Shown: positions 35,695 to 44,374 of the stretch, in pieces | How positions within the stretch are numbered: the first letter of the stretch is position 1 | Layout: every line of letters begins with the position of its first letter | NCBI GenBank assembly: GCA_031291475.1 | Contig: JARLIY010000150.1 | Location: 1-63,251 of the forward strand | DNA: 63,251 bases | Origin: Xanthobacteraceae bacterium | Lineage (GTDB): Bacteria > Pseudomonadota > Alphaproteobacteria > Rhizobiales > Xanthobacteraceae | Direction of reading: 5' to 3' | Made by a program: the position numbers and the translations under genes | Notes under the pieces: model-generated | The model's input: the letters and a program-made list of their open reading frames with translations, nothing else | The model's database searches: none | What the model was told of the DNA's origin: nothing

Positions 35695-36762
35695 TTACCC
35701 TTCCGTGGCGACGACTCTTCCGATCCGGTCCGCGCCGGCGAACGGTTTCAGCTCGCCCTGGCGCAGCATGAAATTGACGTGCGCCAGCACCTCGCTGAAG
35801 GCGAAGCCCATCTGGTGCGGATCGAGCTTGAGGCTGAACACAAAAGGCACCAGTTCGGCGGCGGATCGCGGCGCCGCGCGGCAGGCATCGCGTATAAGGT
35901 CGCAGCGCGCCCGGTGATGCGCGATCAGTTCATCGATGCGCGCGTGCAGCCCGTAGAACGGAAGATTGTGCCCCGGCAGCACCAGGACGTCGCCTGAGAC
36001 ATCCGTCTTCAACGCGTTGAGCGAGCGCAGATAGTAGCCCAGCGGATCGCCTTCCGGGTCCACCGCGACCACGCTGACATTGGGAGAAATCTTGGCCAAC
36101 ACCTGGTCGGCGCAGAGGAACAGCTTGTCGGCCCGGCAGACCAGCATGACCTGCTCCGGCGAATGGCCGCCGCCGGTCAGCACCTCGAACGCGCGGCCGC
36201 CGATCCGCAACACATCGCCGGCGACGACGCGGTGATAGGTCGGCGGCAGTCCCGACGTCAGTTTCAGATAGGCGTGGCCGCTGGTGACGACACGCTGCGT
36301 CGTTTCCACGTCGAGTCCGTGCTCTAGGTAAAAGCGGCGGTAATGCTCGGCTTCGAGTGCGCCGGGATCGAGATGGATGTTCAGGCTTTGCAGATATTCC
36401 GTTGCGGCCATGTACAGCGGCACGTCGAAGCGCCGCAGCAGGAAACCCGCCGCGCCGACGTGATCGGGATGGAAATGGGTGGCGATGATCCGCGTCAGCG
36501 GCCGCTGGCGCAATAGCCCCTCGAGCAGCGGCTGCCAGGCGAGCTGCGTAGCGGCGTCGCCGAGGCCGGTGTCGAGGAGAGCCCATCCCGCGCCGTCATC
36601 GATGAAATAAATGTTCACATGATCGAGCCGGAACGGCAGCGCCAGCCGCACCCACAAAATGCCGGGCGCGACCTCGGTCGAACTGCCGAACGCGGGGGGC
36701 ACGCTGTGAGGAAAGATAAGACCTGCGGAGGGAGTACGCTGCAACTGCGGCTTGACCTGCAT
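35695..36762 (-). CDS. MBL-fold metallo-hydrolase
   Basis: The 355-residue product has the complete MBL set: HFHPDHVG, GGGHSPEQ, FLCADQ and LPGHN. A C-terminal helical region follows (about 250-350, with HHRARCDLIRDACRA), as in the LACTB2-like clade. Either the GTG (36765) or ATG (36762) could be the start. Substrate and pathway are unknown. Confidence 0.83.
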   Translation of the reverse strand: MQVKPQLQRTPSAGLIFPHSVPPAFGSSTEVAPGILWVRLALPFRLDHVNIYFIDDGAGWALLDTGLGDAATQLAWQPLLEGLLRQRPLTRIIATHFHPDHVGAAGFLLRRFDVPLYMAATEYLQSLNIHLDPGALEAEHYRRFYLEHGLDVETTQRVVTSGHAYLKLTSGLPPTYHRVVAGDVLRIGGRAFEVLTGGGHSPEQVMLVCRADKLFLCADQVLAKISPNVSVVAVDPEGDPLGYYLRSLNALKTDVSGDVLVLPGHNLPFYGLHARIDELIAHHRARCDLIRDACRAAPRSAAELVPFVFSLKLDPHQMGFAFSEVLAHVNFMLRQGELKPFAGADRIGRVVATEG

Positions 36763-37015
36763 CACGTGGTGATCGCCCGCGGTATGCCGAATGTCAATGC
36801 GGGGTAGTCTGACGCCAGGCCGCAGAGCGCCGGCACGTAATAAAACGGATGCGGAATGTCATGCCGAAATCTGACCGGCACCGAATCAATTTAAGACGGA
36901 TGAGATATTCTTCCGCATCCCCTTGCTCATCGTAATTCCTTTTGACTTTGCTTCATCGCCCGTTCAACGGCTAGGTTCCCCTCCTCTCAACCGCAAAGGT
37001 TTTCAGGAAGGCATC

Positions 37016-38101
37016 ATGTTTCGTTCCTTGCTTGTGGGCAGTTTGGTCGCGGCGCTCAGTGTCGTGCCGGCGGCGCAAGCCTGCACGGGCATCCGGCTCA
37101 TCGCCAAGGATGGCGGCGTCATCGCCGCGCGGACGCTCGAATTCGGCTTCGACCTGCACTCCGAAGTGCTGGTCGTCCCCGCTGGCGCCGCGCTGAGCGG
37201 CTCATTGCCCGACGGCGGCAAGGGCATCAGCTACACGACGAAATACGGATTCCTCGGCGCCAACGCCGAGGGCCTCACCGCCATCGTCGACGGCCTCAAC
37301 GACCAGGGCCTCTATGTCGGCCTGTTCTACTTCCCAGGCTACGCCAGCTATACGGAGGCGACCAAGGAGAACGCCGCGCGGGCGATGGCGCCGCACGAAT
37401 ACGGCAATTGGCTGCTGGGCAATTTCGCCAATGTCGAGGAGGTCAAAGCCAATTTCAACAAAGTGGTGCTAGTTCCGGTCGTGGTCGAGGCCATCGAGCA
37501 GGCCGCGCCCGTGCATTTCGTGGTCTACGACCGCAGCGGCAAATCGGTGGTGATCGAGCCGCTGGAGCACGGTCTCAAAATCTACGACAATCCGCTCGGC
37601 GTCATGACCAATTCGCCGACCTTCGACTGGCACATGACCAATTTGCGCAATTACGTGAACCTTAGCGCCGTCAACGTGCCGCCGATCGGCGTCGGCGGCA
37701 TCAAGCTGGCGCAATTGGGTCAGGGCTCAGGCCTGCGCGGTTTGCCGGGCGATTTCACCCCGCCGTCACGCTTCGTGCGCGCGGTCGCCTTCGCCCAGTC
37801 GGCGATACCGTCCGACACGGCGGCCAAGGCCGTCTTGCAGGCGTTTCACATCCTCAACAACTTCGACATTCCGTTCGGAGCGGTGCGCGAGATCGACAAC
37901 GGTCAGTTGCACGCCGAAGCCACCACCTGGACCAGCGCCTCCGACCTGAAGAACCTGCGCTGGTTTTTCAAGACCTACGACGATCAGTCGATCCACGGCG
38001 TCGATCTGGCCAAGGCGCTCGGCGCGGCGCAAGGCAAGATCAGACACATCACGATGGACTCATCGCAGCCGGTCGCCGACGTGTCGACCAACTTCAAATA
38101 A
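37016..38101 (+). CDS. Secreted linear amide C-N hydrolase (choloylglycine hydrolase/penicillin acylase type)
   Basis: AGGAAGG lies five bases before the ATG at 37016. The signal peptide ends in AQA, and removal would expose an N-terminal Cys (CTGIRL), the expected Ntn-hydrolase nucleophile. The arginine and Asp of the family are in ARTLEFGFD; NSPTFDWH follows further on. It should hydrolyse an amide such as an N-acyl homoserine lactone, penicillin V or bile salt analogue, with the substrate undetermined. It is full length at 361 residues. An unusual series of hairpins follows. Confidence 0.85.
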   Translation: MFRSLLVGSLVAALSVVPAAQACTGIRLIAKDGGVIAARTLEFGFDLHSEVLVVPAGAALSGSLPDGGKGISYTTKYGFLGANAEGLTAIVDGLNDQGLYVGLFYFPGYASYTEATKENAARAMAPHEYGNWLLGNFANVEEVKANFNKVVLVPVVVEAIEQAAPVHFVVYDRSGKSVVIEPLEHGLKIYDNPLGVMTNSPTFDWHMTNLRNYVNLSAVNVPPIGVGGIKLAQLGQGSGLRGLPGDFTPPSRFVRAVAFAQSAIPSDTAAKAVLQAFHILNNFDIPFGAVREIDNGQLHAEATTWTSASDLKNLRWFFKTYDDQSIHGVDLAKALGAAQGKIRHITMDSSQPVADVSTNFK

Positions 38102-38142
38102 ACGCCGCCACAGAATCAACAAATTGGTTGATGCGTTTGCGG

Positions 38143-38168
38143 CCGCCCAATCGGGGCGGAATTTTGTC
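38143..38168 (+). terminator. Hairpin 1 of a three-hairpin series
   Basis: CCGCCC and GGGCGG with a five-base loop are followed by AATTTTGTCT. It looks like a weak intrinsic terminator after the Ntn hydrolase gene, and the trailing bases recur after the next two hairpins. Confidence 0.5.
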
Positions 38169-38246
38169 TGCTGCGCGCAGCAAACAAATACTTGCCATGC
38201 AAATTAAGGACGCTCGAAGAACAACCAGGATGCTATGACTGCTCAC

Positions 38247-38275
38247 GCCTCGCCGCTCAGCGAGGCATTTTTGTC
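38247..38275 (+). terminator. Hairpin 2 of a three-hairpin series
   Basis: GCCTCGC and GCGAGGC with a six-base loop are followed by ATTTTTGTCT. Intrinsic-terminator architecture. Confidence 0.65.
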
Positions 38276-38283
38276 TGTCGATG

Positions 38284-38320
38284 CTCGCTCAAACCTCGCG
38301 GTTTGGGCGAGATTTTTGTC
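38284..38320 (+). terminator. Hairpin 3 of a three-hairpin series
   Basis: CTCGCTCAAACC pairs with GGTTTGGGCGAG around a TCGC loop (12 pairs, one G-T) and is followed by ATTTTTGTCT. It stands only 51 bp before the next gene, so it could also act as an attenuator in that gene's leader or as the 3' end of a small RNA. Confidence 0.65.
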
Positions 38321-38371
38321 TCGGGAGGAAACACGAAAATATGAAACGTAAACAACCGGGGACTATCGACG

Positions 38372-38842
38372 ATGAAGTTGACGACTCTGAACTTGACGGC
38401 TCTTTTGGCCGTGCTCGCAGTCACACTGGTATTTGCCCAATCGGCGCAGGCGGGGGGACATCGCGCGCGGCACGGTATCGAACATGACGCGCGATGGGGC
38501 GGCTCTTCCGGCGAATCTTTCGGCGCATTTTGGGACGGATCATCGGGGCCGAGCGCGTCCGGCGGCGGCTATGGCGGGCGCCCGCGCGCCTGGTGCGGCT
38601 GGCAGATGCGGCAGCTGGTCGGCAGCGATCCGGGGCCGCAATTCAATCTGGCGCGCAACTGGGCCCATTGGGGGCATGCCGGCCCGCCCGACATCGGCGC
38701 CGTCGTCGTCTGGCCGCATCACGTCGGCAAGATCGTCGGCGAGGAAGGCCGCAGCTGGATTATTGAATCGGGCAACGACGGTAACCGCGTGCGTACCCGA
38801 GCGCTGTCGATCGCGGGCGCCATCGCCATCCGCTGGAGCTAA
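38372..38842 (+). CDS. Secreted small protein, CHAP/NlpC-like, unknown function
   Basis: The 156-residue product has a signal peptide (ending QSAQA) and a Gly/Ser-rich linker. The C-terminal domain has an isolated Cys in RAWCGWQMR, His residues in WPHHVGKIVG and an ESGNDGN segment. That order (Cys, His, polar) and the short length recall CHAP or NlpC/P60 amidases, and similar proteins are common in rhizobia as hypothetical proteins. Catalysis is unproven. It is followed by a strong terminator. Confidence 0.6.
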   Translation: MKLTTLNLTALLAVLAVTLVFAQSAQAGGHRARHGIEHDARWGGSSGESFGAFWDGSSGPSASGGGYGGRPRAWCGWQMRQLVGSDPGPQFNLARNWAHWGHAGPPDIGAVVVWPHHVGKIVGEEGRSWIIESGNDGNRVRTRALSIAGAIAIRWS

Positions 38843-38884
38843 AGCCGTCGTTCGATCCTGAGCTTCGGCAGAAAGCATAAAAAC

Positions 38885-38920
38885 GCGGCCGCTCGGGTGA
38901 CCGGGCGGCCGCTGTTGTTG
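38885..38920 (+). terminator. Terminator after the CHAP-like gene
   Basis: A 12-pair stem (GCGGCCGCTCGG / CCGGGCGGCCGC, one G-T pair) with loop GTGA is followed by TGTTGTTG. It is a plausible intrinsic terminator with a modest T tract. Confidence 0.65.
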
Positions 38921-38983
38921 AATTGATGCTAGAGTGGCGACCGGATATCCGCCATCCGTCCCTTGTTCACATCAAGTCGCATC

Positions 38984-39880
38984 ATGCCCGACATTTTGAA
39001 GACGCCGCCGGAGCGCTTTGCCGACCTGCCCGGCTTCCCCTGGCGCGCGCACAGCTGCGATGAGCTTGCGGGCTATTCCGGCCTGACCATGGCCTATCTC
39101 GACGAAGGACCGAAAACCGCGCCGGTTTTCCTCTGCCTGCACGGTCAGCCGACTTGGAGCTTTCTCTATCGGCGCATGATTCCGCACTTTCTGGCGACCG
39201 GAAGCCGCGTGGTGGCGCCGGATTTTTTCGGCTTCGGCCGCTCCGACAAGCCAGCCGACGATCGCGTTTACACCTTCGACTTCCACCGCAACAGCTTGCT
39301 CGCTTTCCTGCGCGCGCTCGACCTGCAGGACATCACACTCGTGGTGCAGGACTGGGGCGGCCTCCTCGGCCTGACGCTGCCGATGGAAATGCCGGAGCGA
39401 TTTAGCCGGCTCATCGTAATGAACACGGCGTTGCCGACCGGCGAGGTGCCGCTGACCAAGGGATTTCTGGAATGGCGGGCATTTTCCAACAGCCATCCGA
39501 ATTTGGCCATCGGCAAGCTGATGGCGCGCGCTTGCCCGCAGCTGACGCCGGCGGAAGCCGCCGCCTACGACGCGCCCTATCCGGACGCACACTATAAGGG
39601 CGGCGTGCGGCAGTTTCCGAGGCTGGTACCGGAATTTCCCGACAGCGACGGCGCCGCGATCGAGCGCGCCGCGCGCGATTTTTGGCGCCAGCAATGGCGC
39701 GGGCAAAGCGTCATGGTGATCGGCATGACCGATCCGGTGCTCGGGCCGACCGTGATGCGCGCGCTCCATCGCGATATTCGCGGTTGCCCGCCGCCGCTGG
39801 AATTCGCCGAGGCCGGGCATTTCGTGCAGGAATGGGGCGAGCAGGTCGCTCCCGCCGCACTTGCCGTATTGCAGGCTTAG
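38984..39880 (+). CDS. Haloalkane dehalogenase, DhlA-like
   Basis: The ATG at 38984 gives 298 residues. The layout matches Xanthobacter DhlA closely: oxyanion motif HGQPTWSF, nucleophile Asp123 followed by halide-stabilising Trp124 (VVQDWGG), and a second Trp in FLEWRAF near 164. The catalytic acid is in GMTDPVLGP (about 250) and the His in AGHFVQEWG (about 279). This is the HLD-I subfamily. It should replace a terminal halogen by hydroxyl. Activity on chlorinated compounds is inference, and the lid region around 165-200 differs from DhlA. Confidence 0.85.
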   Translation: MPDILKTPPERFADLPGFPWRAHSCDELAGYSGLTMAYLDEGPKTAPVFLCLHGQPTWSFLYRRMIPHFLATGSRVVAPDFFGFGRSDKPADDRVYTFDFHRNSLLAFLRALDLQDITLVVQDWGGLLGLTLPMEMPERFSRLIVMNTALPTGEVPLTKGFLEWRAFSNSHPNLAIGKLMARACPQLTPAEAAAYDAPYPDAHYKGGVRQFPRLVPEFPDSDGAAIERAARDFWRQQWRGQSVMVIGMTDPVLGPTVMRALHRDIRGCPPPLEFAEAGHFVQEWGEQVAPAALAVLQA

Positions 39881-40007
39881 CCGCGATGACGCGGACCCGA
39901 CCGAGGCTGCCGGCAGCAAAGCGCTATAATTCTGTCACCAGCACGCGACGAATTGCGGCGTCATGTTCGTGGATGACGCGCCAGCCCGCTGATCAAAGGA
40001 GTGCCCG

Positions 40008-40868
40008 TTGCCCAAGGTGATCTACGAGAAGGACGGAAGGATCGGCCGCATCACGCTCAACCGCCCCGATGTGATGAACGCGATCGACGACGACGTTCCG
40101 GTCGAACTTGCCGGCTGCGTCGAGCGTGCGAATGCCGACGCGGGCATCCACGTCATCGTACTGGCGGGCGCCGGCGAAGCGTTCTGCGCCGGCTACGACC
40201 TGACCTATTACGCGCAGGCCAGCGGCGGCGCCGGAAACAGCGTCACGCAGGACATGCCGTGGGATCCCATGAAGGACTACGCCTTCATGATGCGCAACAC
40301 TGAGCTGTTCATGAGCATCTGGCGCTCGCACCGACCGGTGATTTGCAAGGTGCACGGCTACGCGGTCGCCGGTGGCTCCGACATTGCGCTCTGCGCCGAC
40401 ATCATCGTCATGAGCACCGATGCGCGGATCGGCTACATGCCGGTACGGGTGTGGGGATGCCCGACCACGGCGATGTGGGTCTATCGCCTCGGCCCGCAGC
40501 GGGCCAAGCGGATGATGTTCACCGGCGACAAGATCACCGGCAGCGAAGCCGAAAAACTCGGACTTGTGCTCAAGGCCGTGCCGCCGGAAGAGCTCGACGC
40601 GGAAGTCGAGGCGCTGGCGCAACGCATCGCCACTGTGCCGGTCAATCAATTGATGATGCAAAAGCTCGTCATCAACCAGGCGATCGAGGCGATGGGGCTG
40701 CATACGACGCAGCTCATCGCCACGGTCTTTGACGGCATCACCCGCCACTCTCCCGAAGGCTTGAACTTCAAGCACCGGGCGGAGGCGGTCGGCTGGAAGG
40801 CGGCGGTGCGCGAGCGCGACGACGGCACCTGGGACTGGACCGAAAACCGGCCCATCAACCCCCGCTGA
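40008..40868 (+). CDS. Enoyl-CoA hydratase/isomerase family protein
   Basis: The start is a TTG at 40008 with AGGAG seven bases upstream. The 286-residue crotonase-fold protein has the oxyanion-hole segments AFCAGYDL and GYAVAGGSD, but the usual catalytic Glu positions are not clearly kept (the RIGYMPVRVWGCPTT region has none). It may therefore be a hydratase, isomerase or other crotonase. The insert rich in Met/Trp (about 85-105) is unusual. It follows the dehalogenase gene by 127 bp. Confidence 0.82.
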   Translation: MPKVIYEKDGRIGRITLNRPDVMNAIDDDVPVELAGCVERANADAGIHVIVLAGAGEAFCAGYDLTYYAQASGGAGNSVTQDMPWDPMKDYAFMMRNTELFMSIWRSHRPVICKVHGYAVAGGSDIALCADIIVMSTDARIGYMPVRVWGCPTTAMWVYRLGPQRAKRMMFTGDKITGSEAEKLGLVLKAVPPEELDAEVEALAQRIATVPVNQLMMQKLVINQAIEAMGLHTTQLIATVFDGITRHSPEGLNFKHRAEAVGWKAAVRERDDGTWDWTENRPINPR

Positions 40869-40898
40869 ATGGCGGGGGTGACGATTTTCGCGCCCGGC

Positions 40899-41384
40899 TC
40901 AGTAAAAGGCGCCGTAAACCACGTCCACGACCTGGCCGGTCGACACATCCACCAGGAGAAGGTCGGGTCCATAACGCACCCACTGGAAGCCGGGTTGCGG
41001 CGGCGGCAATCCGAGTCCCGCCCAATCGGCATAATAATAAAGCGGTGCCAGGAACAAGCCGGGCAGCATCATGCCGACGCCCCAGCGCCGATAACCCCAG
41101 CCGCCCGGATAAACGAACGGCGCCGCGTGCACCCGATTGAATGGATGCCCATGATAAGTGAACTGCGCCCCGCCTGGACCGCCGGGGCCGACACGTGCAC
41201 CGGGACCACGCGGACCGCCGGGCACCCCACGCGGACCGCCGGGGACGGCACGGGGACCGGGCGCCGGTCCGCGCGGAGCGGCGGCTCTGGCGGGCGCCGG
41301 CCCGCCGTGATGCTCTTCCGCCGCCGCCGCCAAGCTTGGCATGGCAAGCGCAAACATCGCGATAATGGCTATGATTCGTGACAT
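40899..41384 (-). CDS. RcnB-like exported protein
   Basis: The 161-residue product has a signal peptide (ending LAAAAEE), a Gly/Pro/Arg-rich repetitive segment (25-75) and a C-terminal domain with GFQWVRYGPDLLLVDVSTGQ. These are hallmarks of the RcnB/PF11776 group, periplasmic proteins linked in E. coli to nickel and cobalt tolerance. The metal role in this organism is not shown. It is convergent with the enoyl-CoA hydratase gene. Confidence 0.7.
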   Translation of the reverse strand: MSRIIAIIAMFALAMPSLAAAAEEHHGGPAPARAAAPRGPAPGPRAVPGGPRGVPGGPRGPGARVGPGGPGGAQFTYHGHPFNRVHAAPFVYPGGWGYRRWGVGMMLPGLFLAPLYYYADWAGLGLPPPQPGFQWVRYGPDLLLVDVSTGQVVDVVYGAFY

Positions 41385-41458
41385 GGCGACTCCTCGGTGT
41401 CGGCGCGCAGGCTAGCAATTCGCCGTGGCGATGCAATGGCGCGGCGACACCCGACGGC

Positions 41459-43063
41459 TCACAATTCGTCGGGCCCGGCGGGCGGGGCGGAGGTGCCTTC
41501 GAAGGCCTCGATGGGCGCCCCCGGCACGGTCTGCGCGCGCTTGCGCATCAGCGAAAGAAAGCGGCGTCCGAACAACGCGAGCACCAGCGCCCCGTAAAGC
41601 ACGCCGCCGAGCAGTGCCAGCACGATCAGTTCCGATTCATTGCGGAATCTCGGCCACGCGGATAGTGCCGCGGCCACCGGAGGCGCCGCCAGGAAGAGCA
41701 GCAGCGCCAATGCCGCGCCCGCGGCCGCCAGCTTGACCAGCGAGGATTTCAGCTTGGCGTCGGCGGCGATGTGACCGACGCGCGCGGCAAGCCAGAGCAC
41801 GACGATGAAGTTGACCCAGGCGCCGATCGAGGTTGCCAGCGCCAGCCCGACCTGCGCCAGCGACCCCATCAGCGCGACCTTGAACACGATGTTGACCGCG
41901 GTGCCGATCAGCGCCGCCTTCATCGGCGTCAGCGTGTCGCCGCGGGCGAGAAACGGCGCGACGACGCTGCGGATGAGCACAAAGGGAATAAGGCCGATCG
42001 TGTAGGCCATGAGCGTCAGTGCGGCGGCATGCGCATCGCCGGCGGTGAAGCGACCGCGCAGGAACAGGCCGCGCATGATGACGTCCGGCACCACGAGAAA
42101 AGCGACGATGCAGGGAATCGCCAGCAGCAGCGCGAATTCGATCGCCCGGTTTTGCGCCGAACGCGCGCCCGCGTGATCGCCGGCCGCGATTTTGTGGGTC
42201 ATCTCCGGCAACAATACGGTGCCGACGGCAATGCCGATAACGCCGATCGGCAGTTGGTCGATGCGATCGGCGTAATAGAGCGCGGAGATCGCGCCGGTGG
42301 CGAGGAAACTCGCGATGATGGTGTCGGCGAACAGCGCCAGTTGCGTGCCGGCCGAGCCGATGGTCGCCGGCAACAGCGCCTTGAAAAAGCGGCGCACGTC
42401 GGCGTCGAGGCGGAGAGCGCGAAAGGCGGTGAAGGCGCCGGCGCGCAGCGTATCGCCGCCGACCAGCGCCGCCTGCAGCACGCCGGAAATGAGCACCCCC
42501 CAGGCCGCGGCATAGCCGGCGCCGCCGAAGAACGCGGCGAGCGCCAGCGTCGCCATCATCGACAGATTGAGCAGGATCGGCGCGGCCGCGGCCGCCGCGA
42601 AACGGTGCAGCGCGTTGAGAATGCCGCCCCACAACGTCACCAGCGTGATGAGCAGGAGATAGGGAAAAGTGATGCGCGTCAGCGACACCGCCAAGTCAAA
42701 CTGGTGCGGCTCACGGGAAAAGCCGGGCGCGAGTAGCTCGATCACCTGCGGCGTGAAGATGAGCGCCAGCGCCAGCAGCGCCGTCTGCGTCGCGATCAGG
42801 AGCGTGAAGATGCGGTCGCCGAACATCGCGGCCGATCCGGCGCCGCTTTGGGTGCGGATGCGCGCATAGGCCGGGATGAAAGCGGCATTGAACGCGCCTT
42901 CGGCGAAGATCGCGCGGAAGTGGTTGGGCAGCCGGAAGGCGACGAAAAAGGCGTCGGCGACCGGGCCGGCGCCGAGGATCGCCGCCAGCATGATGTCGCG
43001 CAGGAAGCCGGTCAGGCGCGACAGCAGCGTAAAACCGCCGACGGTGAGAATCCGGTTGATCAT
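41459..43063 (-). CDS. murJ: Lipid II flippase MurJ
   Basis: The ATG at 43063 gives 534 residues with about fourteen membrane segments and the family's charged residues in FRLPNHFRAIFAEGAFNAAFIP. Earlier in-frame starts lie in a palindromic repeat and are rejected. MurJ flips the peptidoglycan precursor across the inner membrane and is usually essential. It is flanked upstream by a dispersed repeat that separates it from the WbpE-like gene. Confidence 0.94.
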   Translation of the reverse strand: MINRILTVGGFTLLSRLTGFLRDIMLAAILGAGPVADAFFVAFRLPNHFRAIFAEGAFNAAFIPAYARIRTQSGAGSAAMFGDRIFTLLIATQTALLALALIFTPQVIELLAPGFSREPHQFDLAVSLTRITFPYLLLITLVTLWGGILNALHRFAAAAAAPILLNLSMMATLALAAFFGGAGYAAAWGVLISGVLQAALVGGDTLRAGAFTAFRALRLDADVRRFFKALLPATIGSAGTQLALFADTIIASFLATGAISALYYADRIDQLPIGVIGIAVGTVLLPEMTHKIAAGDHAGARSAQNRAIEFALLLAIPCIVAFLVVPDVIMRGLFLRGRFTAGDAHAAALTLMAYTIGLIPFVLIRSVVAPFLARGDTLTPMKAALIGTAVNIVFKVALMGSLAQVGLALATSIGAWVNFIVVLWLAARVGHIAADAKLKSSLVKLAAAGAALALLLFLAAPPVAAALSAWPRFRNESELIVLALLGGVLYGALVLALFGRRFLSLMRKRAQTVPGAPIEAFEGTSAPPAGPDEL

Positions 43064-43084
43064 GGCCGCCTTGTTAGCATTGAC

Positions 43085-43170
43085 CGCTCGTCCCCGCGAA
43101 AGCGGGACCCGGCAGTCCACAGCCACAACGCAATCATCGCCTGGATTCCCGCTTGCGCGGGGATGAGCGG
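43085..43170. repeat. Dispersed rhizobial palindromic repeat, copy 2
   Basis: Outer parts TCCCCGCGAAAGCGGGA and TTCCCGCTTGCGCGGGGATG resemble 10091-10157. They flank a variable centre. It lies between murJ and the aminotransferase gene. Confidence 0.75.
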
Positions 43171-43179
43171 GGGTGACCG

Positions 43180-44334
43180 TTACCCCGCCAATGCCTGACG
43201 CACCGCCCCGATGATACGGTCCTGAACCGGCTGTTCGAGATAAGCGTGCATCGGCAGGCTGATGACCTCCCCGGCGAGCTGCTCGCTGACCGGAAGGCCG
43301 CCGTCGGCGACCGGAAAGTCGCGATAGGCGGCCTGGCGATGCAGCGGCTTGGCATAGTAGATCCCAGTCGGGATACCCTGCCCCTTGAGCGCGGCCGCCA
43401 GCGCGTCGCGCCGCGGGGGCGCAACGCGGATGGTGTATTGCGCCCAGACCGAGGTGGATTGGTTGCCGACGCGCGGCACCGTCGCAACGGCGCCGAGGCC
43501 CGCCGCGTAACGCTGCGCCACCGCGTTGCGCGCCACGATCTCCTCGGGAAAGATTTTGAGCTTTTCCAGGAGGATCGCCGCCTGGATGGTATCGAGCCGG
43601 CCGGTAATGCCGATGCGCGCCGCGTCGTATTTGTCGGCGTCTTCGCCGTGAACCCGCAAGCTGCGCAGGCGCTCGGCAAGGGCGTCGTCATCGGTGAAAA
43701 TGGCGCCGCCGTCGCCGTAGCAGCCGAGCGGCTTGGCGGGAAAGAAACTGGTGGCCGTCGCGGGCGCCAGCGTGCCGAGCTTGCGGCCCCGGTAGGTCGC
43801 GCCGAACGCCTGCGCGGCGTCGTCGAGCACCTGCATGCCGTGCGCGGCGGCAATTGCGGCGATGGCATCGTGATCGGCCGGCAAGCCGAACAGATCGACG
43901 GGAATGATGGCGCGCGGCTTCAATCCGAGCCGCTTGGCGGCCACCACCGCGCGCTCGCAACTTGCCGGGTCGAGATTGAACGTCTCGGCCGCCACATCGG
44001 CCATGACCGGCGTCGCGCCGCAAAGCGCCACCACTTCCGCCGTCGCGCAGAAGGTGAAGGCGGGGCAGATCACGGCATCGCCCGGCCCTATGCCCCACGC
44101 CATGAGCACGAGGCGAAGCGCGTCCGTGCCGCTCGACGTGGCGATGGTGTGGCGGGCGCCGCAAAACGCCGCAAGCTCGCTCTCTAGCGCGCTCACCTCG
44201 GGTCCTTGGATGAATTGGCAATGCGCGAGCACGCGCGCGATCGCCTCATCGACGGCGCGGCCGAGTCGGCGCCGCTGCGCGGCGACGTCGATGAGCGGGA
44301 TCGGCCGCTCGTCAAGGCGGGCGCGCTTGTTCAT
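43180..44334 (-). CDS. DegT/DnrJ/EryC1/StrS aminotransferase (WbpE-like)
   Basis: The ATG at 44334 gives 384 residues. The PLP-dependent fold is seen in ATSSGTDALRLVLMAWGIG, VDLFGLPAD, and the Schiff-base Lys in SFFPAKPLGCYGDGGAIFTD. The next gene encodes a Gfo/Idh/MocA oxidoreductase. The pair matches WbpB-WbpE, which oxidise and aminate the C3 of UDP-GlcNAc-uronate for surface sugars. The gene order and similarity support a sugar-nucleotide role; the exact substrate is inferred. Confidence 0.85.
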   Translation of the reverse strand: MNKRARLDERPIPLIDVAAQRRRLGRAVDEAIARVLAHCQFIQGPEVSALESELAAFCGARHTIATSSGTDALRLVLMAWGIGPGDAVICPAFTFCATAEVVALCGATPVMADVAAETFNLDPASCERAVVAAKRLGLKPRAIIPVDLFGLPADHDAIAAIAAAHGMQVLDDAAQAFGATYRGRKLGTLAPATATSFFPAKPLGCYGDGGAIFTDDDALAERLRSLRVHGEDADKYDAARIGITGRLDTIQAAILLEKLKIFPEEIVARNAVAQRYAAGLGAVATVPRVGNQSTSVWAQYTIRVAPPRRDALAAALKGQGIPTGIYYAKPLHRQAAYRDFPVADGGLPVSEQLAGEVISLPMHAYLEQPVQDRIIGAVRQALAG

Positions 44335-44374
44335 GAGAATGCTCCGGCTCGATTCCGGCTCGATGGACGTTCGA

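Noticed and set aside
38281..38487. Frame with GGAGG upstream starting at 38341
   Set aside because: It reads against the frame of the signal-peptide protein at 38372, has no motif and ends inside that gene.
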